Notes: a model not told the origin generated them from the letters alone. A stretch of DNA of 64,000 nucleotides from CALMNV01 sp035688975 (GCF_035688975.1 NZ_DASSMH010000115.1:45142-109141), one strand, 5' to 3'; shown: positions 49,769-59,744, numbered from the stretch's first letter. Numbers and translations: made by a program.

Positions 49769-51721
49769 TCACGGTCGGGGGACGAGCAGGTCGTCGAGGG
49801 ACACGGCGACCGGCGCGTTCGTGACCGTCGTCGGCAGGTACGGTGCCACACCGACGGCCCCGGCTGTCTGCAGGCTGGCTGTGCTGTCCGTCGCCGACCT
49901 GGTCCAGGCGGCCGGCTCGGGGCTGCCCTGCGGCCACACCTTGGCGCGAAGCGTCGTCGGCGACGTGCCGGCGACCTCCATCCGCACCGCCAGCCTCGTG
50001 TTCGGCGAGTAGACGACGCCGGGCAGCGCGACGGCCGGTTGCAGCGTCGCCTCCACGCCACCGCTGAACCGCGTCAGCGCCACCGAGACCGCGCCACTCG
50101 CGGCCACGCTCACCTTGGCACGATACGTGCCGACCGACGGCACCCACCGGCCGAGGACGCTGACCACGGCGGTGCCGCCGGTCGGCACCTTGTCCAGGCC
50201 GATGGTCGCGGTCACGGCGGCCGTCGTGGTGGAGACCTGCTTGAGCACGGCACTCGGCCCGCTGCCTGCCGTGAGGCGGACGACGCCCAGCGAGCCGTCG
50301 ACGGCGAAGGCGGAGGAGGTGCCGGTGAGCGTCCACGGACCGCCCACGTCCGCGGAGCCCCAGCCGCCCGCCACCGTGCGGCCGAAGGAGTCGGCGGCCA
50401 GAGCGGTGGGGGCGGGGGGCGGCACGGTCACCGTGACCGGCCGGCTCGACACGCCGCTCGCCCCGGCGCTGTCCTGCACGGTGAGGGTGACGGTGTAGGT
50501 GCCGGCGGCAGGGAAGGTGTGGGCCACCGTGACACCGGTGCCCGGCGCCGACCCGTCCCCGAAGTCCCACGAGTAGCCCTGCACGGGGCCCTCGGCATCC
50601 GAGGAGGCGGAGGCGTCGAAGGCGCACGCGAGGTCGGTGCAGCTCGCGGAGAAGACCGCGGTGGGCGGCTGGTCCTCCCCGGGCAGGGGGTCGCGCAGGA
50701 CGAACGAGTCGGTGAAGGTGCTCGTGCCGACGGGGAGGAACTGTGCGCTCAGCGAGCTCGCCGTCGCGGAGAGGCTGAGCACCCCGAACGGCCCACCCTG
50801 GTTCAGCCCCGCATACGTCGCGAAGTACGGCGCCTCCGGGTCGGCCGGGGACGCGTCGCGCAGCGCGACGCCGCCGGTCCCCACGGTCGCGAACACGGTC
50901 CCGGCCCCGCGCATCATGGTGGCGTCGCCGTCCGCGACGCAGTCCGGGTCGAACGTGCCGGGAACGATGCCGGGGCAGGCCGCGCCCAGCCGCAGCTGGT
51001 GGGTCCGCTGGTAGAGGTGCTCGTGGCCGTTGAGGACGAGGTCGACGCGCTTGTCGACGAGCAGGTTGGTGATGTCGGTGTTGCCGCCGCAGGTGTACTG
51101 GCCGACCGAGATGCACGGCTTGTGCAGGCCGACGACCACCCAGCGCACGCCCTTGGCGCGGGCGGCGTCGATCGCGTTGGCCGTCCACGCATACCTGGCG
51201 GTGCCGGCGGCATACGACCACGTGCCGTCAGGGAAGGTCAGGTCCGGGGAGATCCCGATGAAGCGGACGAGCGGGTTGGTCTCGGGGACGTCGGCATACC
51301 ACTGCCGTCCGTAGGTGCCCACCAGCCCGGGCAGCTGGTTGGGCAGGCACGCGGAGAAGTCGTTGATGTTCCCGTTCATCCCCCCGCTCTCGTGGCTGCC
51401 GGCGATGAGCTCGAAGGGGAACCCCGCGCCGACCTTGGAGACCACGAGGTCGCACCAGGCCGACTCCTGGCCCGTGACGCCGTACGACAGGTCCCCGAGG
51501 GCGAGGTTGAGGTCCGGCGCCGTCTCGGCCACCTTGTCGAGGACGAGCTGAGTCTGGGGACTGTTGGCGTAGTCCCCGGCAGCCGTGAAGTGCACCTCGC
51601 CCGGCACGGCGACGGCCGCCTCTGCGGTGGCGGGACCAGATCCCCCCGAGCCGAGCAGACCGGGGAGGCCGGCGAGGAGGGCGGCGGCGGCGACGGCGGC
51701 GACGGTGGCTCGACCACGCAT
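49769..51721 (-). CDS. secreted metallophosphoesterase with PKD and C-terminal sandwich-like domain
   Basis: A 650-residue exported protein. A signal peptide is followed by a calcineurin-like phosphoesterase domain (TAAGDYANSP, LALGDLSYG, IAGSHESGG where GNHE is usual, and VLNGHEHLYQRT). A PKD domain follows (SCTDLACAFDASASSDAEG, YSWDFGDGSAPGTGV). The C-terminal about 190 residues (ADSFGRTVAGGWGSADVGGP) resemble a beta-sandwich glycan-binding module. The Asn of the GNHE box is replaced by Ser, which may lower activity. GGAAGGGA supports ATG 51721. Confidence 0.85.
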   Translation of the reverse strand: MRGRATVAAVAAAALLAGLPGLLGSGGSGPATAEAAVAVPGEVHFTAAGDYANSPQTQLVLDKVAETAPDLNLALGDLSYGVTGQESAWCDLVVSKVGAGFPFELIAGSHESGGMNGNINDFSACLPNQLPGLVGTYGRQWYADVPETNPLVRFIGISPDLTFPDGTWSYAAGTARYAWTANAIDAARAKGVRWVVVGLHKPCISVGQYTCGGNTDITNLLVDKRVDLVLNGHEHLYQRTHQLRLGAACPGIVPGTFDPDCVADGDATMMRGAGTVFATVGTGGVALRDASPADPEAPYFATYAGLNQGGPFGVLSLSATASSLSAQFLPVGTSTFTDSFVLRDPLPGEDQPPTAVFSASCTDLACAFDASASSDAEGPVQGYSWDFGDGSAPGTGVTVAHTFPAAGTYTVTLTVQDSAGASGVSSRPVTVTVPPPAPTALAADSFGRTVAGGWGSADVGGPWTLTGTSSAFAVDGSLGVVRLTAGSGPSAVLKQVSTTTAAVTATIGLDKVPTGGTAVVSVLGRWVPSVGTYRAKVSVAASGAVSVALTRFSGGVEATLQPAVALPGVVYSPNTRLAVRMEVAGTSPTTLRAKVWPQGSPEPAAWTRSATDSTASLQTAGAVGVAPYLPTTVTNAPVAVSLDDLLVPRP

Positions 51722-51886
51722 GATGTGTGTCCCTTCCCGGGGCTCTGCGGCGTCAGAGCCGGAATCAGCGCCAGAGATACCATGCGGCCACTCGCGACCG
51801 GTAGGCATTGGCCTGGATACACGGCAGGACGCAACACCGGCCGTGCCAAGGTGGCAATCGGCGCCGTCGACCGGCAGGCTGAGAGC

Positions 51887-52732
51887 GTGCTGCGCCAACG
51901 CCTCCCCGTGCGACCGCTGACGGTGGCCGACACGGATGCCGCGCTCGCGCTGTGCGCGCGGGACCGGGTCGCCAACGTCTTCGTCGCCGCCCGCATCCTC
52001 GAGGGCTCACTCCGCTCCCAGCCCGGCGCCCTCCTCGGCCACTACCGCGACGGGGCCCTCTCGGGGCTCGCATGGATGTCGGCCAACGTCGTGCCCGTCG
52101 GGCTCGACGACGACGCAGCGTGCGCCATCGCTGCGCGGATCAGCCGGGCGCGCCGGTCCAGTGCGTCGGTCTTCGGACCGAGCGACCAGGTGGCTCGCCT
52201 GTGGGAGCGGCTGGCGCCGACGTGGGGTCCGGTGCGGGCGATCCGCACCCGTCAACCGCTCCTCACGACCGGCACCCGACCGTCGACGCTCGGCATCCCG
52301 CTCGACCCAGGGGTGCGGCCGGCCCGTCCCGACGAGGTCGACCTCGTGCTGCCGGCGGCGGCGCACATGTTCACCGAGGAGATCGGCTACCCGCCCTACC
52401 GGGGGTCGGACCGCGGGTACCGGTCGGGCGTGGCGGCGCTGATCCGCGCCGGCCACACCCTCGTCCGGGTCGAGGGCGGGGAGGTCGTCTTCAAGGCCGA
52501 CGTGGGCTCCATCGGGCTCGGGGCCGTGCAGGTCCAGGGGGTGTGGCTGCACCCGCGGCTGCGGGGCCGGGGCCTGGCCGTGCCGGCCATGGCCGCGACC
52601 GTCGAGATCATCCTCGACACCCTCGCCGAAGAGGTGTCCCTCTACGTCAACGACTACAACCTCCCGGCGCGGGCCACCTACGCCCGCTGCGGCTTCCGCG
52701 AGGTGGGCTCGTTCACGACGGTCCTGCTGTGA
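51887..52732 (+). CDS. GNAT N-acetyltransferase (DUF4081-like N-terminal domain)
   Basis: A 281-residue protein commonly found next to ispG/proS in actinobacteria. The N-terminal half (LRQRLPVRPLTVADTDAALA) looks like the DUF4081 domain. The C-terminal half is a GNAT fold with GVWLHPRLRGRGLAVPAMAA and LYVNDYNLPARATYARCGF. Acceptor unknown. GTG 51887 lies 6 nt after CAGGCT. Confidence 0.82.
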   Translation: MLRQRLPVRPLTVADTDAALALCARDRVANVFVAARILEGSLRSQPGALLGHYRDGALSGLAWMSANVVPVGLDDDAACAIAARISRARRSSASVFGPSDQVARLWERLAPTWGPVRAIRTRQPLLTTGTRPSTLGIPLDPGVRPARPDEVDLVLPAAAHMFTEEIGYPPYRGSDRGYRSGVAALIRAGHTLVRVEGGEVVFKADVGSIGLGAVQVQGVWLHPRLRGRGLAVPAMAATVEIILDTLAEEVSLYVNDYNLPARATYARCGFREVGSFTTVLL

Positions 52733-52787
52733 CGGGCGGCCCCGCTATCCTGCCGGGGTTCCGTCTCGCACCTTCCGAGGAGTCCCC

Positions 52788-54557
52788 GTGCCCCTGCGCA
52801 TGTCGTCCCTGTTCCTGCGAACTCTGCGCGAGGACCCGGCCGACGCGGAGGTGCCGAGCCACCGGCTGCTCGTCCGGGCCGGGTACGTGCGGCGGGTCAG
52901 CCCCGGCATCTACACCTGGCTCCCGCTGGGGCTGCGCGTGCTGCGCAACGTCGAGCGCATCGTCCGCGAGGAGATGGACGCCATCGGCGCCCAGGAGCTG
53001 ATCTTCCCGGCCCTGCTGCCGCGGGAGCCCTACGAGACGACCGGTCGGTGGACGGAGTACGGCGAGAACCTCTTCCGCCTGACCGACCGCAAGGGCGGGG
53101 ACTACCTGCTCGGGCCGACTCACGAGGAGATGTTCACGCTCGCCGTGAAGGACCTGTTCGGCTCCTACAAGGACCTGCCGCTCACGCTCTACCAGATCCA
53201 GAACAAGTACCGGGACGAGGCGCGTCCGCGCGCCGGCGTGCTGCGCGGGCGCGAGTTCGTCATGAAGGACTCGTACTCCTTCGACGTCGACGGGGCCGGG
53301 CTCGACGCGGCCTACGAGGCCCATCGCGGCGCCTACGTGCGGATCTTCGACCGCCTCGGGTTCGACTACGTCATCGTGCGCGCGATGGCCGGCGCGATGG
53401 GCGGCAGCAAGAGCGAGGAGTTCCTCGCCACGGCGGAGAACGGCGAGGACACCTACGTCCGCTCCACAGGCGGGTCGTATGCCGCCAACGTCGAGGCGGT
53501 GGTCGTGCCGCAGGCCGAGCCCGTCGACTGCTCCGCCGTGCCGGCCGCGCACGTCGAGGACACGCCTGACACGCCGACCATCGAGACGCTCGTCGCCTCG
53601 GCGAACGCGCACCACCCACGCGCCGACGGGCGCCCCTGGACGGCGGCGGACACGCTCAAGAACGTGCTCGTCATGCTCGTGCACCCCGACGGACGCCGCG
53701 AACCGCTCGCCATCGGGCTTCCCGGCGACCGAGAGGTCGACGTGAAGCGGCTGGAGGCCCAGGTGGCGCCGGCGGAGGTGGCGGCCTTCGAGGACAAGGA
53801 CTTCGCGCGGCATACGGGACTGGTCAAGGGCTACATCGGCCCCGGCGCGCTGGGCGAGAAGCGGCCCACCGGCATCCGCTACCTGCTCGACCCGCGGGTC
53901 GCCGTGGGGTCTGCGTGGATCACCGGCGCCGACGAGCCCGGGCGGCACGTCTTCGACCTCGTCCACGGCCGCGACTTCACGGGCGACGGCACCATCCAGG
54001 CCGCCGAGGTCCGCGACGGCGACCCGGCCCCGGACGGCAGCGGCACGCTCGTCACCGCGCGCGGCATCGAGATGGGCCACATCTTCCAGCTCGGCACGAA
54101 GTACGCCGAGGCGCTCGACCTCAAGGTGCTCGACCAGCACGGCAAGCTCGTGACGGTCACAATGGGCTCCTACGGCGTCGGGGTGTCGCGGGCGGTCGGC
54201 TGCGTCGCCGAGGGCAACCACGACGAGGCGGGGCTCATCTGGCCGCGCGAGCTCTCGCCCGTCGACGTGCACATCGTCGCGACGGGCAAGGACGAGGCGG
54301 TGCACGCCAAGGCGGAGCAGGTCGCGGCCTCCCTCGAGGCGCGGGGCGTCTCCTCGCTGCTCGACGACCGGCGGCAGGCCAGCCCGGGCGTGAAGTTCAA
54401 GGACGCGGAGCTGATCGGCGTGCCGACGATCGTCGTCGTCGGCAAGGGCCTCGCCACCGGGGTCGTCGAGATCAAGGACCGGCGCAGCGGCGAGCGGCGC
54501 GAGGTGGGAGTCGACGAGGTGGTCGAGGCGATCGTCGCGGAGGTCCGCGGCTCGTGA
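52788..54557 (+). CDS. proS: prolyl-tRNA synthetase
   Basis: A 589-residue class II aminoacyl-tRNA synthetase of the bacterial type, with the editing (INS) domain in the middle. Motif 1 to 2 features are GPTHEEMFTLAVKDLF and TLYQIQNKYRDEARPRAGVL with GREFVMKDSYSF. Motif 3 is in MGSYGVGVSRAVGCVAE. GTG 52788 is preceded by GAGGAG; a TATCCT -10 (52746-52751) gives a short leader. Confidence 0.96.
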   Translation: MPLRMSSLFLRTLREDPADAEVPSHRLLVRAGYVRRVSPGIYTWLPLGLRVLRNVERIVREEMDAIGAQELIFPALLPREPYETTGRWTEYGENLFRLTDRKGGDYLLGPTHEEMFTLAVKDLFGSYKDLPLTLYQIQNKYRDEARPRAGVLRGREFVMKDSYSFDVDGAGLDAAYEAHRGAYVRIFDRLGFDYVIVRAMAGAMGGSKSEEFLATAENGEDTYVRSTGGSYAANVEAVVVPQAEPVDCSAVPAAHVEDTPDTPTIETLVASANAHHPRADGRPWTAADTLKNVLVMLVHPDGRREPLAIGLPGDREVDVKRLEAQVAPAEVAAFEDKDFARHTGLVKGYIGPGALGEKRPTGIRYLLDPRVAVGSAWITGADEPGRHVFDLVHGRDFTGDGTIQAAEVRDGDPAPDGSGTLVTARGIEMGHIFQLGTKYAEALDLKVLDQHGKLVTVTMGSYGVGVSRAVGCVAEGNHDEAGLIWPRELSPVDVHIVATGKDEAVHAKAEQVAASLEARGVSSLLDDRRQASPGVKFKDAELIGVPTIVVVGKGLATGVVEIKDRRSGERREVGVDEVVEAIVAEVRGS

Positions 54558-54570
54558 CCGGCGGCCGCGG

Positions 54571-55353
54571 GTGAGCGATCCCAGCCTCACGACGCTCGCC
54601 TTCCTCGCCCTGGCCGCCTTCGCCGCCGGCTGGATCGACGCGGTGGTCGGCGGCGGCGGCCTCGTCCAGCTGCCCGCCCTGCTCGTGGGCCTGCCGGCGG
54701 CCACGCCGGCGCAGCTGCTCGCGACGAACAAGTTCGGCTCGATCTTCGGCACGGCGACCAGCGCGGTGACGTACTACCGCCGGGTGCGCCCCGACCTGCG
54801 CACCGCGCTGCCCATGGCGGCGGTCGCCTACGCCGGGTCCGTCGGCGGGGCCCTGGTCGGCCTGCACATCCCGAAGGCGGCGTTCAACCCCGTCGTCCTG
54901 GTGCTGCTCGTGGTCGTCGGCGCCTACACCCTCCTCAGGCCCGACCTCGGCCGGGAGTCCATCCGGCGCTTCCACGGCCACCAGCACGTCGGCCTGGCGA
55001 TGCTCACCGGGCTGGTCATCGGCGCCTACGACGGGGCCCTCGGCCCGGGCACCGGCTCCTTCCTCGTCTTCACGCTCGTCGGCCTGCTCGGCTACAGCTT
55101 CCTCGAGTCGAGCGCCAAGGCGAAGATCGCGAACTTCGCCACCAACCTCGGCGCGCTGACGGTCTTCGCCCCGATGGGGTTGGTCCTCGTCAAGGTGGCG
55201 CTGGTCATCGCCGGGGCCAACCTCGTCGGCGGCTACGTGGGCGCGCGGACCGCCGTGGCCCGGGGCAGCGGCTTCGTCCGGGCGCTCTTCATCACCATCG
55301 TGTCCGCCTTCGTCGTGAAGATCGGCGGCAGCCTCGTCGGCTGGTGGGCCTGA
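54571..55353 (+). CDS. TSUP (TauE/SafE) family permease
   Basis: A 260-residue membrane protein with about eight helices in two halves, each with the family signature: GWIDAVVGGGGLVQLPALL in the first, GAYDGALGPGTGSFLVF in the second. TSUP proteins export sulfite or sulfonates or move other organic anions; substrate here is unknown. GTG 54571 is 13 bp after proS, probably co-transcribed. Confidence 0.88.
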   Translation: MSDPSLTTLAFLALAAFAAGWIDAVVGGGGLVQLPALLVGLPAATPAQLLATNKFGSIFGTATSAVTYYRRVRPDLRTALPMAAVAYAGSVGGALVGLHIPKAAFNPVVLVLLVVVGAYTLLRPDLGRESIRRFHGHQHVGLAMLTGLVIGAYDGALGPGTGSFLVFTLVGLLGYSFLESSAKAKIANFATNLGALTVFAPMGLVLVKVALVIAGANLVGGYVGARTAVARGSGFVRALFITIVSAFVVKIGGSLVGWWA

Positions 55354-55366
55354 CACTGCGGTCGGG

Positions 55367-56863
55367 TCAGGCGGCCAGCACGCTGAGGAGGTGACGTTCG
55401 AGCGCGCTCGGTGGCGCGGTGGCCAGGCCCGGGACGAGGGGTGGTGCGGTCGAGGCATAGGTGTGCCCGGTGGGCGTGGTGGTCTCGACCGTATGCCGTC
55501 GGCGGGACCTTCCGATGCCGGGCGGAAGCGTGCGGGCATGCCAGCCGGGGTGCTGCTTCGCATGGTTGCACCGGACGCACAGCCCTTGACCGTTGTCCGC
55601 ATGCGTGGGTCCCCCCGCGGCGTGCTCGACGACATGGTCGAGGTGGCGGATCGGGGCGTCGCACCACGGGGTCCGGCAGGTGCCGGCGTCGCGGGTGACG
55701 AGGTAGCGGCGCAGTGCGCCGTCGAAGACGCGGCGGGTGGAGTCCATCGCCACGAGCGTGCCGTCGGCGGGGTGCGTGTAGAGCCGTCGGAGCCAGGCCC
55801 GAGCCGCGGCCGACGCGGAGTCCGCTGGGGCGCTGGTCGTGAGCAGGTCGCGGGCCCAGGAGGCCGGCACGGTGCCGTAACCGGTCAGCTGGGCGGGCGT
55901 GTCGTCCCCGGCGAGCAGCGCCCGGTCCGTCATGACGAGCTGCACCTCGACCGGGACCGCCTCGGCCGTGCTCTGACCGGTGACGCGGGTGACCAGGGTG
56001 TCGGCCATGACCTGACCCTTGGACCGCGCGTCGCCGGCGGCGCGTGCGGTGTCGGCCGCGACGGTGAGGCTGGCCTGGACCGCCACAGCCTGCGCCACGG
56101 GAAGCAACGCGGTCAGGTAGGCCATCGTGTCCGGTGCCGGGCGAGTCGTGACCCGCCGATCGGACTCGGCACGCCGGCTGCGAGCCACGACCGACGCGGC
56201 GTCGATGCGGTAGGCGATCGCCTGCACGCGCCGGACGAGCTCTCGGTCCCCGAGCGATCCCAGCCGCTCACCCTGGTCCGCCAGGGGTCCCGCGATCTGC
56301 GCGTCGACGACGGTGCGCTGCTCCGGCGTCAGGACGGCGGTCTCACGAACGATGAGCATGGCCCTCCACTCGGTGAGCTCTCCCGCCTCGAGGGCGGCCA
56401 GGGTGTGCGGCATCTGCCCGGTGAGGGTCAGCGCGAGGTTGAGGTGCCGGGCGCCCTGCGTGGGGGACTCTCGGCGTGCGAGCGCCACCTGGGCCGCGAT
56501 GCCGGTGCCAGCTCGAGGCCCTCGCGGTCGTCGCTCGGAGCGCCCACCGCGGGGGCCGCTGACCGCCTCGTCCGGGACCGAGGCGCGACGCGCCTGGTCG
56601 CGGGCCGCACGCCATCCGTCGAAGTCGCCCCGGTCGGAACACTCCCGCGCCCGCTCGCGCCACTCGGCAGCCACCTGCTCCTGAGAGCGGACCAAGGCGG
56701 CGGTGACCCGCACCTGCGCGGCCGCCAGCGCGGCCTTGGCGCGCTCCAGCAGTGCGAGCTGGTCGATGCGCTCACGGTCATCGACCCGGTCGTCGAGGCG
56801 CGGCAGGGCGGTGACGAGGGCCTCCAGGTCCCCCGTCGACAGCCTCCCTGCGGACTCGTTCAT
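55367..56863 (-). CDS. HNH endonuclease-domain protein with DUF222
   Basis: A 498-residue protein of the actinobacterial 13E12-like family. An N-terminal helical DUF222 region is followed by a C-terminal HNH nuclease: CRTPWCDAPIRHLDHVVEH, NGQGLCVRCNHAKQHPGWH. The family is multicopy in many Micrococcales genomes and its function is not established; it may be mobile or group-intron-related. TATAAT (complement of 56871-56876) is 7 nt before the ATG, a consensus -10 in leaderless position. Confidence 0.87.
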   Translation of the reverse strand: MNESAGRLSTGDLEALVTALPRLDDRVDDRERIDQLALLERAKAALAAAQVRVTAALVRSQEQVAAEWRERARECSDRGDFDGWRAARDQARRASVPDEAVSGPRGGRSERRPRGPRAGTGIAAQVALARRESPTQGARHLNLALTLTGQMPHTLAALEAGELTEWRAMLIVRETAVLTPEQRTVVDAQIAGPLADQGERLGSLGDRELVRRVQAIAYRIDAASVVARSRRAESDRRVTTRPAPDTMAYLTALLPVAQAVAVQASLTVAADTARAAGDARSKGQVMADTLVTRVTGQSTAEAVPVEVQLVMTDRALLAGDDTPAQLTGYGTVPASWARDLLTTSAPADSASAAARAWLRRLYTHPADGTLVAMDSTRRVFDGALRRYLVTRDAGTCRTPWCDAPIRHLDHVVEHAAGGPTHADNGQGLCVRCNHAKQHPGWHARTLPPGIGRSRRRHTVETTTPTGHTYASTAPPLVPGLATAPPSALERHLLSVLAA

Positions 56864-56976
56864 ATGTTCGATTATAGCGGACCGATGGCCCGCAGGGAAG
56901 CCCTCCACGCAGCCCTCACATCCGGGCCACCCGCGCCCCACAGGGAGTGCACAGCGGCCACCCGCACCGTGGAGGC

Positions 56977-58407
56977 ATGAGCGCAGGAGTCGTCACCGAG
57001 CCGCACGGCATACCCGTGCCGTCCCCCGCCCGTGCTGCGCTGCCGAGGCTGCCGAGGCCCGTGCCCCTCTGGTGGCGGGACGTGTCCGGCGCGCTGGCGT
57101 GGGGGCTCGTCCTCTTCGTCGTCGGTCTCTGGGTGGCGGGTGGCGGGCTTACCGCCTTCGGCACCACCGGCGACGCCATGACGACCCTCGGTCGACTCGC
57201 CGGCCTCCTCTCCTCCGTGCTCATCCTGATCCAGGTGCTGCTCATGGCCCGGATCCCCATGGTCGAGCAGGCCTGGGGACAGGACGAGCTGGCGCGGGTC
57301 CACCGCGTCGTCGGGTTCACCAGCTTCAGCCTCATGCTGGCCCACATCGGGCTGGTCATCGTCGGGTATGCCGCCGGCACGAGCCTCGGCGTGGTCGGCA
57401 CCTTCGTCGACCAGGTGCTGCACTCGCCCGGCATGCTGCTCGCCCTTGCCGGCACCGTGGCCCTCGTCATGGTCGTCGCCACCTCGATCCGCAAGGCGCG
57501 CGCGAGGCTGCGCTACGAGTCCTGGCACCTGCTGCACCTCTATGCCTACCTCGGCGCCGGGCTGGCGCTGCCGCACCAGCTGTGGACGGGCCAGGACTTC
57601 CGGTCGAGCGCCGTGGCCACCGTCTTCTGGTGGGGCCTGTATGCCGCCACGCTGGCCGCCGTCCTCGTCTTCCGCCTCGCCCTGCCGGCCGTCCGCTCGG
57701 CGAGGCACCGCCTCGTCGTGGCGGACGTCGTCGCCGAGTCGCCCACGGTCACGAGCGTCGTCATCACCGGGAGGGCGCTCGAGCGGCTGCCCGCGCGGGC
57801 CGGGCAGTTCTTCCAGTGGCGCTTCCTCGACGGGCCCGGGTCGAGCCGGGCCAAGCCCTTCTCCCTGTCGGCCGCACCGGACGGGCGCAGCCTGCGCCTC
57901 ACGGGTGAGGCCGTCGGCCCGGGGTCCGGCCGGCTTCGCAGTCTCCGCCCCGGCACGAAGGTGCTGCTCGAGGGTCCCTACGGCCGGCTCCACGCAGGCA
58001 CCAAGGTCCGGCAGCGAAGCGTGCTGATCGGCGCCGGCATCGGGATCACGCCGCTGCGGGCCCTCCTCGAGGAGCTGCCGGCGGGGCCGGACGAGACCGT
58101 GCTCATCTACCGGGTCGGCAGCACCGAGGACATCGTCCTCGCCGACGAGCTCGTCGAGCTCGCTCGCTCCAAGGGCGCCCGCGTCGTCGCCGTCGTCGGT
58201 CACCGGGCGCCCGACCGTGACAGCTGGCTGCCCGCGCAGCTCGGCCACCTCGGGGACGCCGAGGCGCTGCTGCGCATCGTTCCCGACGTGGCGCAGCGTG
58301 ACGTCTTCGTCTGCGGCAACCCCGCGTGGATGCGGTCCGTCATGGGGGCGGCCCGCGCGGCGGGCGTGCCGGAGCAGGCCCTGCACTCCGAACGCTTCAG
58401 CTACTGA
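56977..58407 (+). CDS. ferric-reductase-like transmembrane flavoprotein
   Basis: A 476-residue membrane oxidoreductase. About six helices contain the haem-ligand-type histidines (HRVVGFTSFSLMLAHIG, YESWHLLHLYAYLGAGLALPH). A cytosolic ferredoxin-reductase-like module follows, with an FAD motif (RAKPFSLSAAP) and an NAD(P) site (LIGAGIGITPLRALLEEL, DVFVCGNPAWMRSV). It would pass electrons from NAD(P)H across the membrane. It is followed by an FMN-binding protein and ApbE, so the acceptor is probably that covalent flavin. Confidence 0.88.
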   Translation: MSAGVVTEPHGIPVPSPARAALPRLPRPVPLWWRDVSGALAWGLVLFVVGLWVAGGGLTAFGTTGDAMTTLGRLAGLLSSVLILIQVLLMARIPMVEQAWGQDELARVHRVVGFTSFSLMLAHIGLVIVGYAAGTSLGVVGTFVDQVLHSPGMLLALAGTVALVMVVATSIRKARARLRYESWHLLHLYAYLGAGLALPHQLWTGQDFRSSAVATVFWWGLYAATLAAVLVFRLALPAVRSARHRLVVADVVAESPTVTSVVITGRALERLPARAGQFFQWRFLDGPGSSRAKPFSLSAAPDGRSLRLTGEAVGPGSGRLRSLRPGTKVLLEGPYGRLHAGTKVRQRSVLIGAGIGITPLRALLEELPAGPDETVLIYRVGSTEDIVLADELVELARSKGARVVAVVGHRAPDRDSWLPAQLGHLGDAEALLRIVPDVAQRDVFVCGNPAWMRSVMGAARAAGVPEQALHSERFSY

Positions 58408-58451
58408 CCACCGGCCCGTCGGACCGGGCACCCCGCGACAAAGGAGACCCC

Positions 58452-58919
58452 ATGCGCCGCATCGTCACGTGGGCCATGAGCACGCTGACCGTCCTCGTCC
58501 TGCTCTTCAGCTACAGCACGTCCCGGTCGTCTCAGCCGGTCGCCGCCACGGCCGAGACACGCCGGGTCACCACGACGACGACGCAGCACTCGGCGGCCAC
58601 GTCGGGCTCCTCCGGCTCGTCGCCCACGTCCGCGGCGGCTGCCGCCCGCACCGTCACCGGCGACGAAGCCATGACCCGCTACGGGGTGGTCCAGGTCCAG
58701 ATCACGGTGCAGGACGGCAAGATCACCAAGTCGGAGGCCGTCCAGGCGCCGTCGGAGAACCGCCACGACCAGATGATCAACAGCCAGGCCGTCCCGGTCT
58801 ACAACGACGAGGTCGTCGCCGCGCAGTCCGCCGGCATCGACATGGTGTCGGGCGCCACGGTGACCTACGACGGCTACGTCCAGTCCCTCCAGTCGGCCAT
58901 CGACAAGGCGAACCTGTGA
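58452..58919 (+). CDS. exported FMN-binding domain protein
   Basis: A 155-residue protein with an N-terminal membrane anchor (MRRIVTWAMSTLTVLVLLFSYS), a Thr/Ser-rich spacer and an FMN_bind domain. The flavinylation motif is DMVSGATVTYDGY; the Thr of SGAT is the expected site for covalent FMN. GGAGA lies upstream. Its stop overlaps apbE (GTGA), which encodes the enzyme that would attach the flavin. Confidence 0.88.
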   Translation: MRRIVTWAMSTLTVLVLLFSYSTSRSSQPVAATAETRRVTTTTTQHSAATSGSSGSSPTSAAAAARTVTGDEAMTRYGVVQVQITVQDGKITKSEAVQAPSENRHDQMINSQAVPVYNDEVVAAQSAGIDMVSGATVTYDGYVQSLQSAIDKANL

Positions 58920-59689
58920 CCGATCCCGTCGTGTCGCACGGCCCGCCCCCGCGCCGGGCGTGGGTCGAGCACGTCATGGGTATGCCGGTGAGCATCCACG
59001 TGCGCGGGGCCGCCGCGGACTCCGCGCTGACCCGCCAGGCCGTCATGGCGGCATACGAGGTCTTCCACGACCTGGACCGGGTGTTCTCGACCTACCGCGC
59101 CGACTCCGACCTCATGCGCTTGCGTCGAGGCGAGGTCGATCTCGACGCGTGCAGTCCACTCGTGGCCCAGGCGCTGGCGCTCGGCGAGGAGGCAGCGCGG
59201 CGCACGGGGGGTGCGTTCACGACGAGTCTCCCGACCGCGGACGGTGGGCTCGCCCTCGACCTCACCGGACTGGTCAAGGGCTGGGCGGTCGATCGCGCAG
59301 CCGAGCAACTCCGTCCGCTGGCGCGGATCTCCTTCTGCATCAACGCCGGTGGTGACCTGCTCGTGGGCGCGTCGGCCGGTCTGCCGGCGTGCGGCCCTGG
59401 GGCGATCGACTGGCGCATCGGCATCGAGGACCCGGCGGATCGCTCGCGCATCGCCACGACGGTGTCCCTGACGGCCGGAGCGGTGGCGACGTCCGGGACC
59501 GCTGCGCGCGGTGCCCACCTCTACGACCCGGCCACCGGCTGCATGGTCGGGCGCACCGGGTCCGTGACCGTCGTGGGGCCGACCCTGCTGTGGGCCGACG
59601 TGTGGGCCACCGCGCTGTTCGTCGGCGGCGGCGCCGCCTCGCGGGCCTTTGCGCGCGAGGCGCCGGGCTACCGCTCGCTGGGGCTGTAG
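58916..59689 (+). CDS. apbE: FAD:protein FMN transferase ApbE
   Basis: A 257-residue flavin transferase. It has MGMPVSIHVRG, FSTYRADSDLMRL, LDLTGLVKGWAVDRAAEQL, FCINAGGDLLVG and the magnesium-binding DVWATALFVGG. It transfers FMN from FAD to Thr in the SGAT motif of the neighbour. Its own location is normally extracytoplasmic in family members, but no clear signal peptide is seen here. GTG 58916 overlaps the upstream stop. Confidence 0.9.
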   Translation: MTDPVVSHGPPPRRAWVEHVMGMPVSIHVRGAAADSALTRQAVMAAYEVFHDLDRVFSTYRADSDLMRLRRGEVDLDACSPLVAQALALGEEAARRTGGAFTTSLPTADGGLALDLTGLVKGWAVDRAAEQLRPLARISFCINAGGDLLVGASAGLPACGPGAIDWRIGIEDPADRSRIATTVSLTAGAVATSGTAARGAHLYDPATGCMVGRTGSVTVVGPTLLWADVWATALFVGGGAASRAFAREAPGYRSLGL

Positions 59690-59744
59690 ACCGACGGTCG
59701 GGCGGGCAAGGCTGACGGCAGTCGCGCACTTGTTGGCAGGAGAC

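Noticed and set aside
55367..56863. Homing endonuclease within an intein or intron
   Set aside because: It is a stand-alone DUF222/HNH gene in its own unit and does not interrupt another gene.
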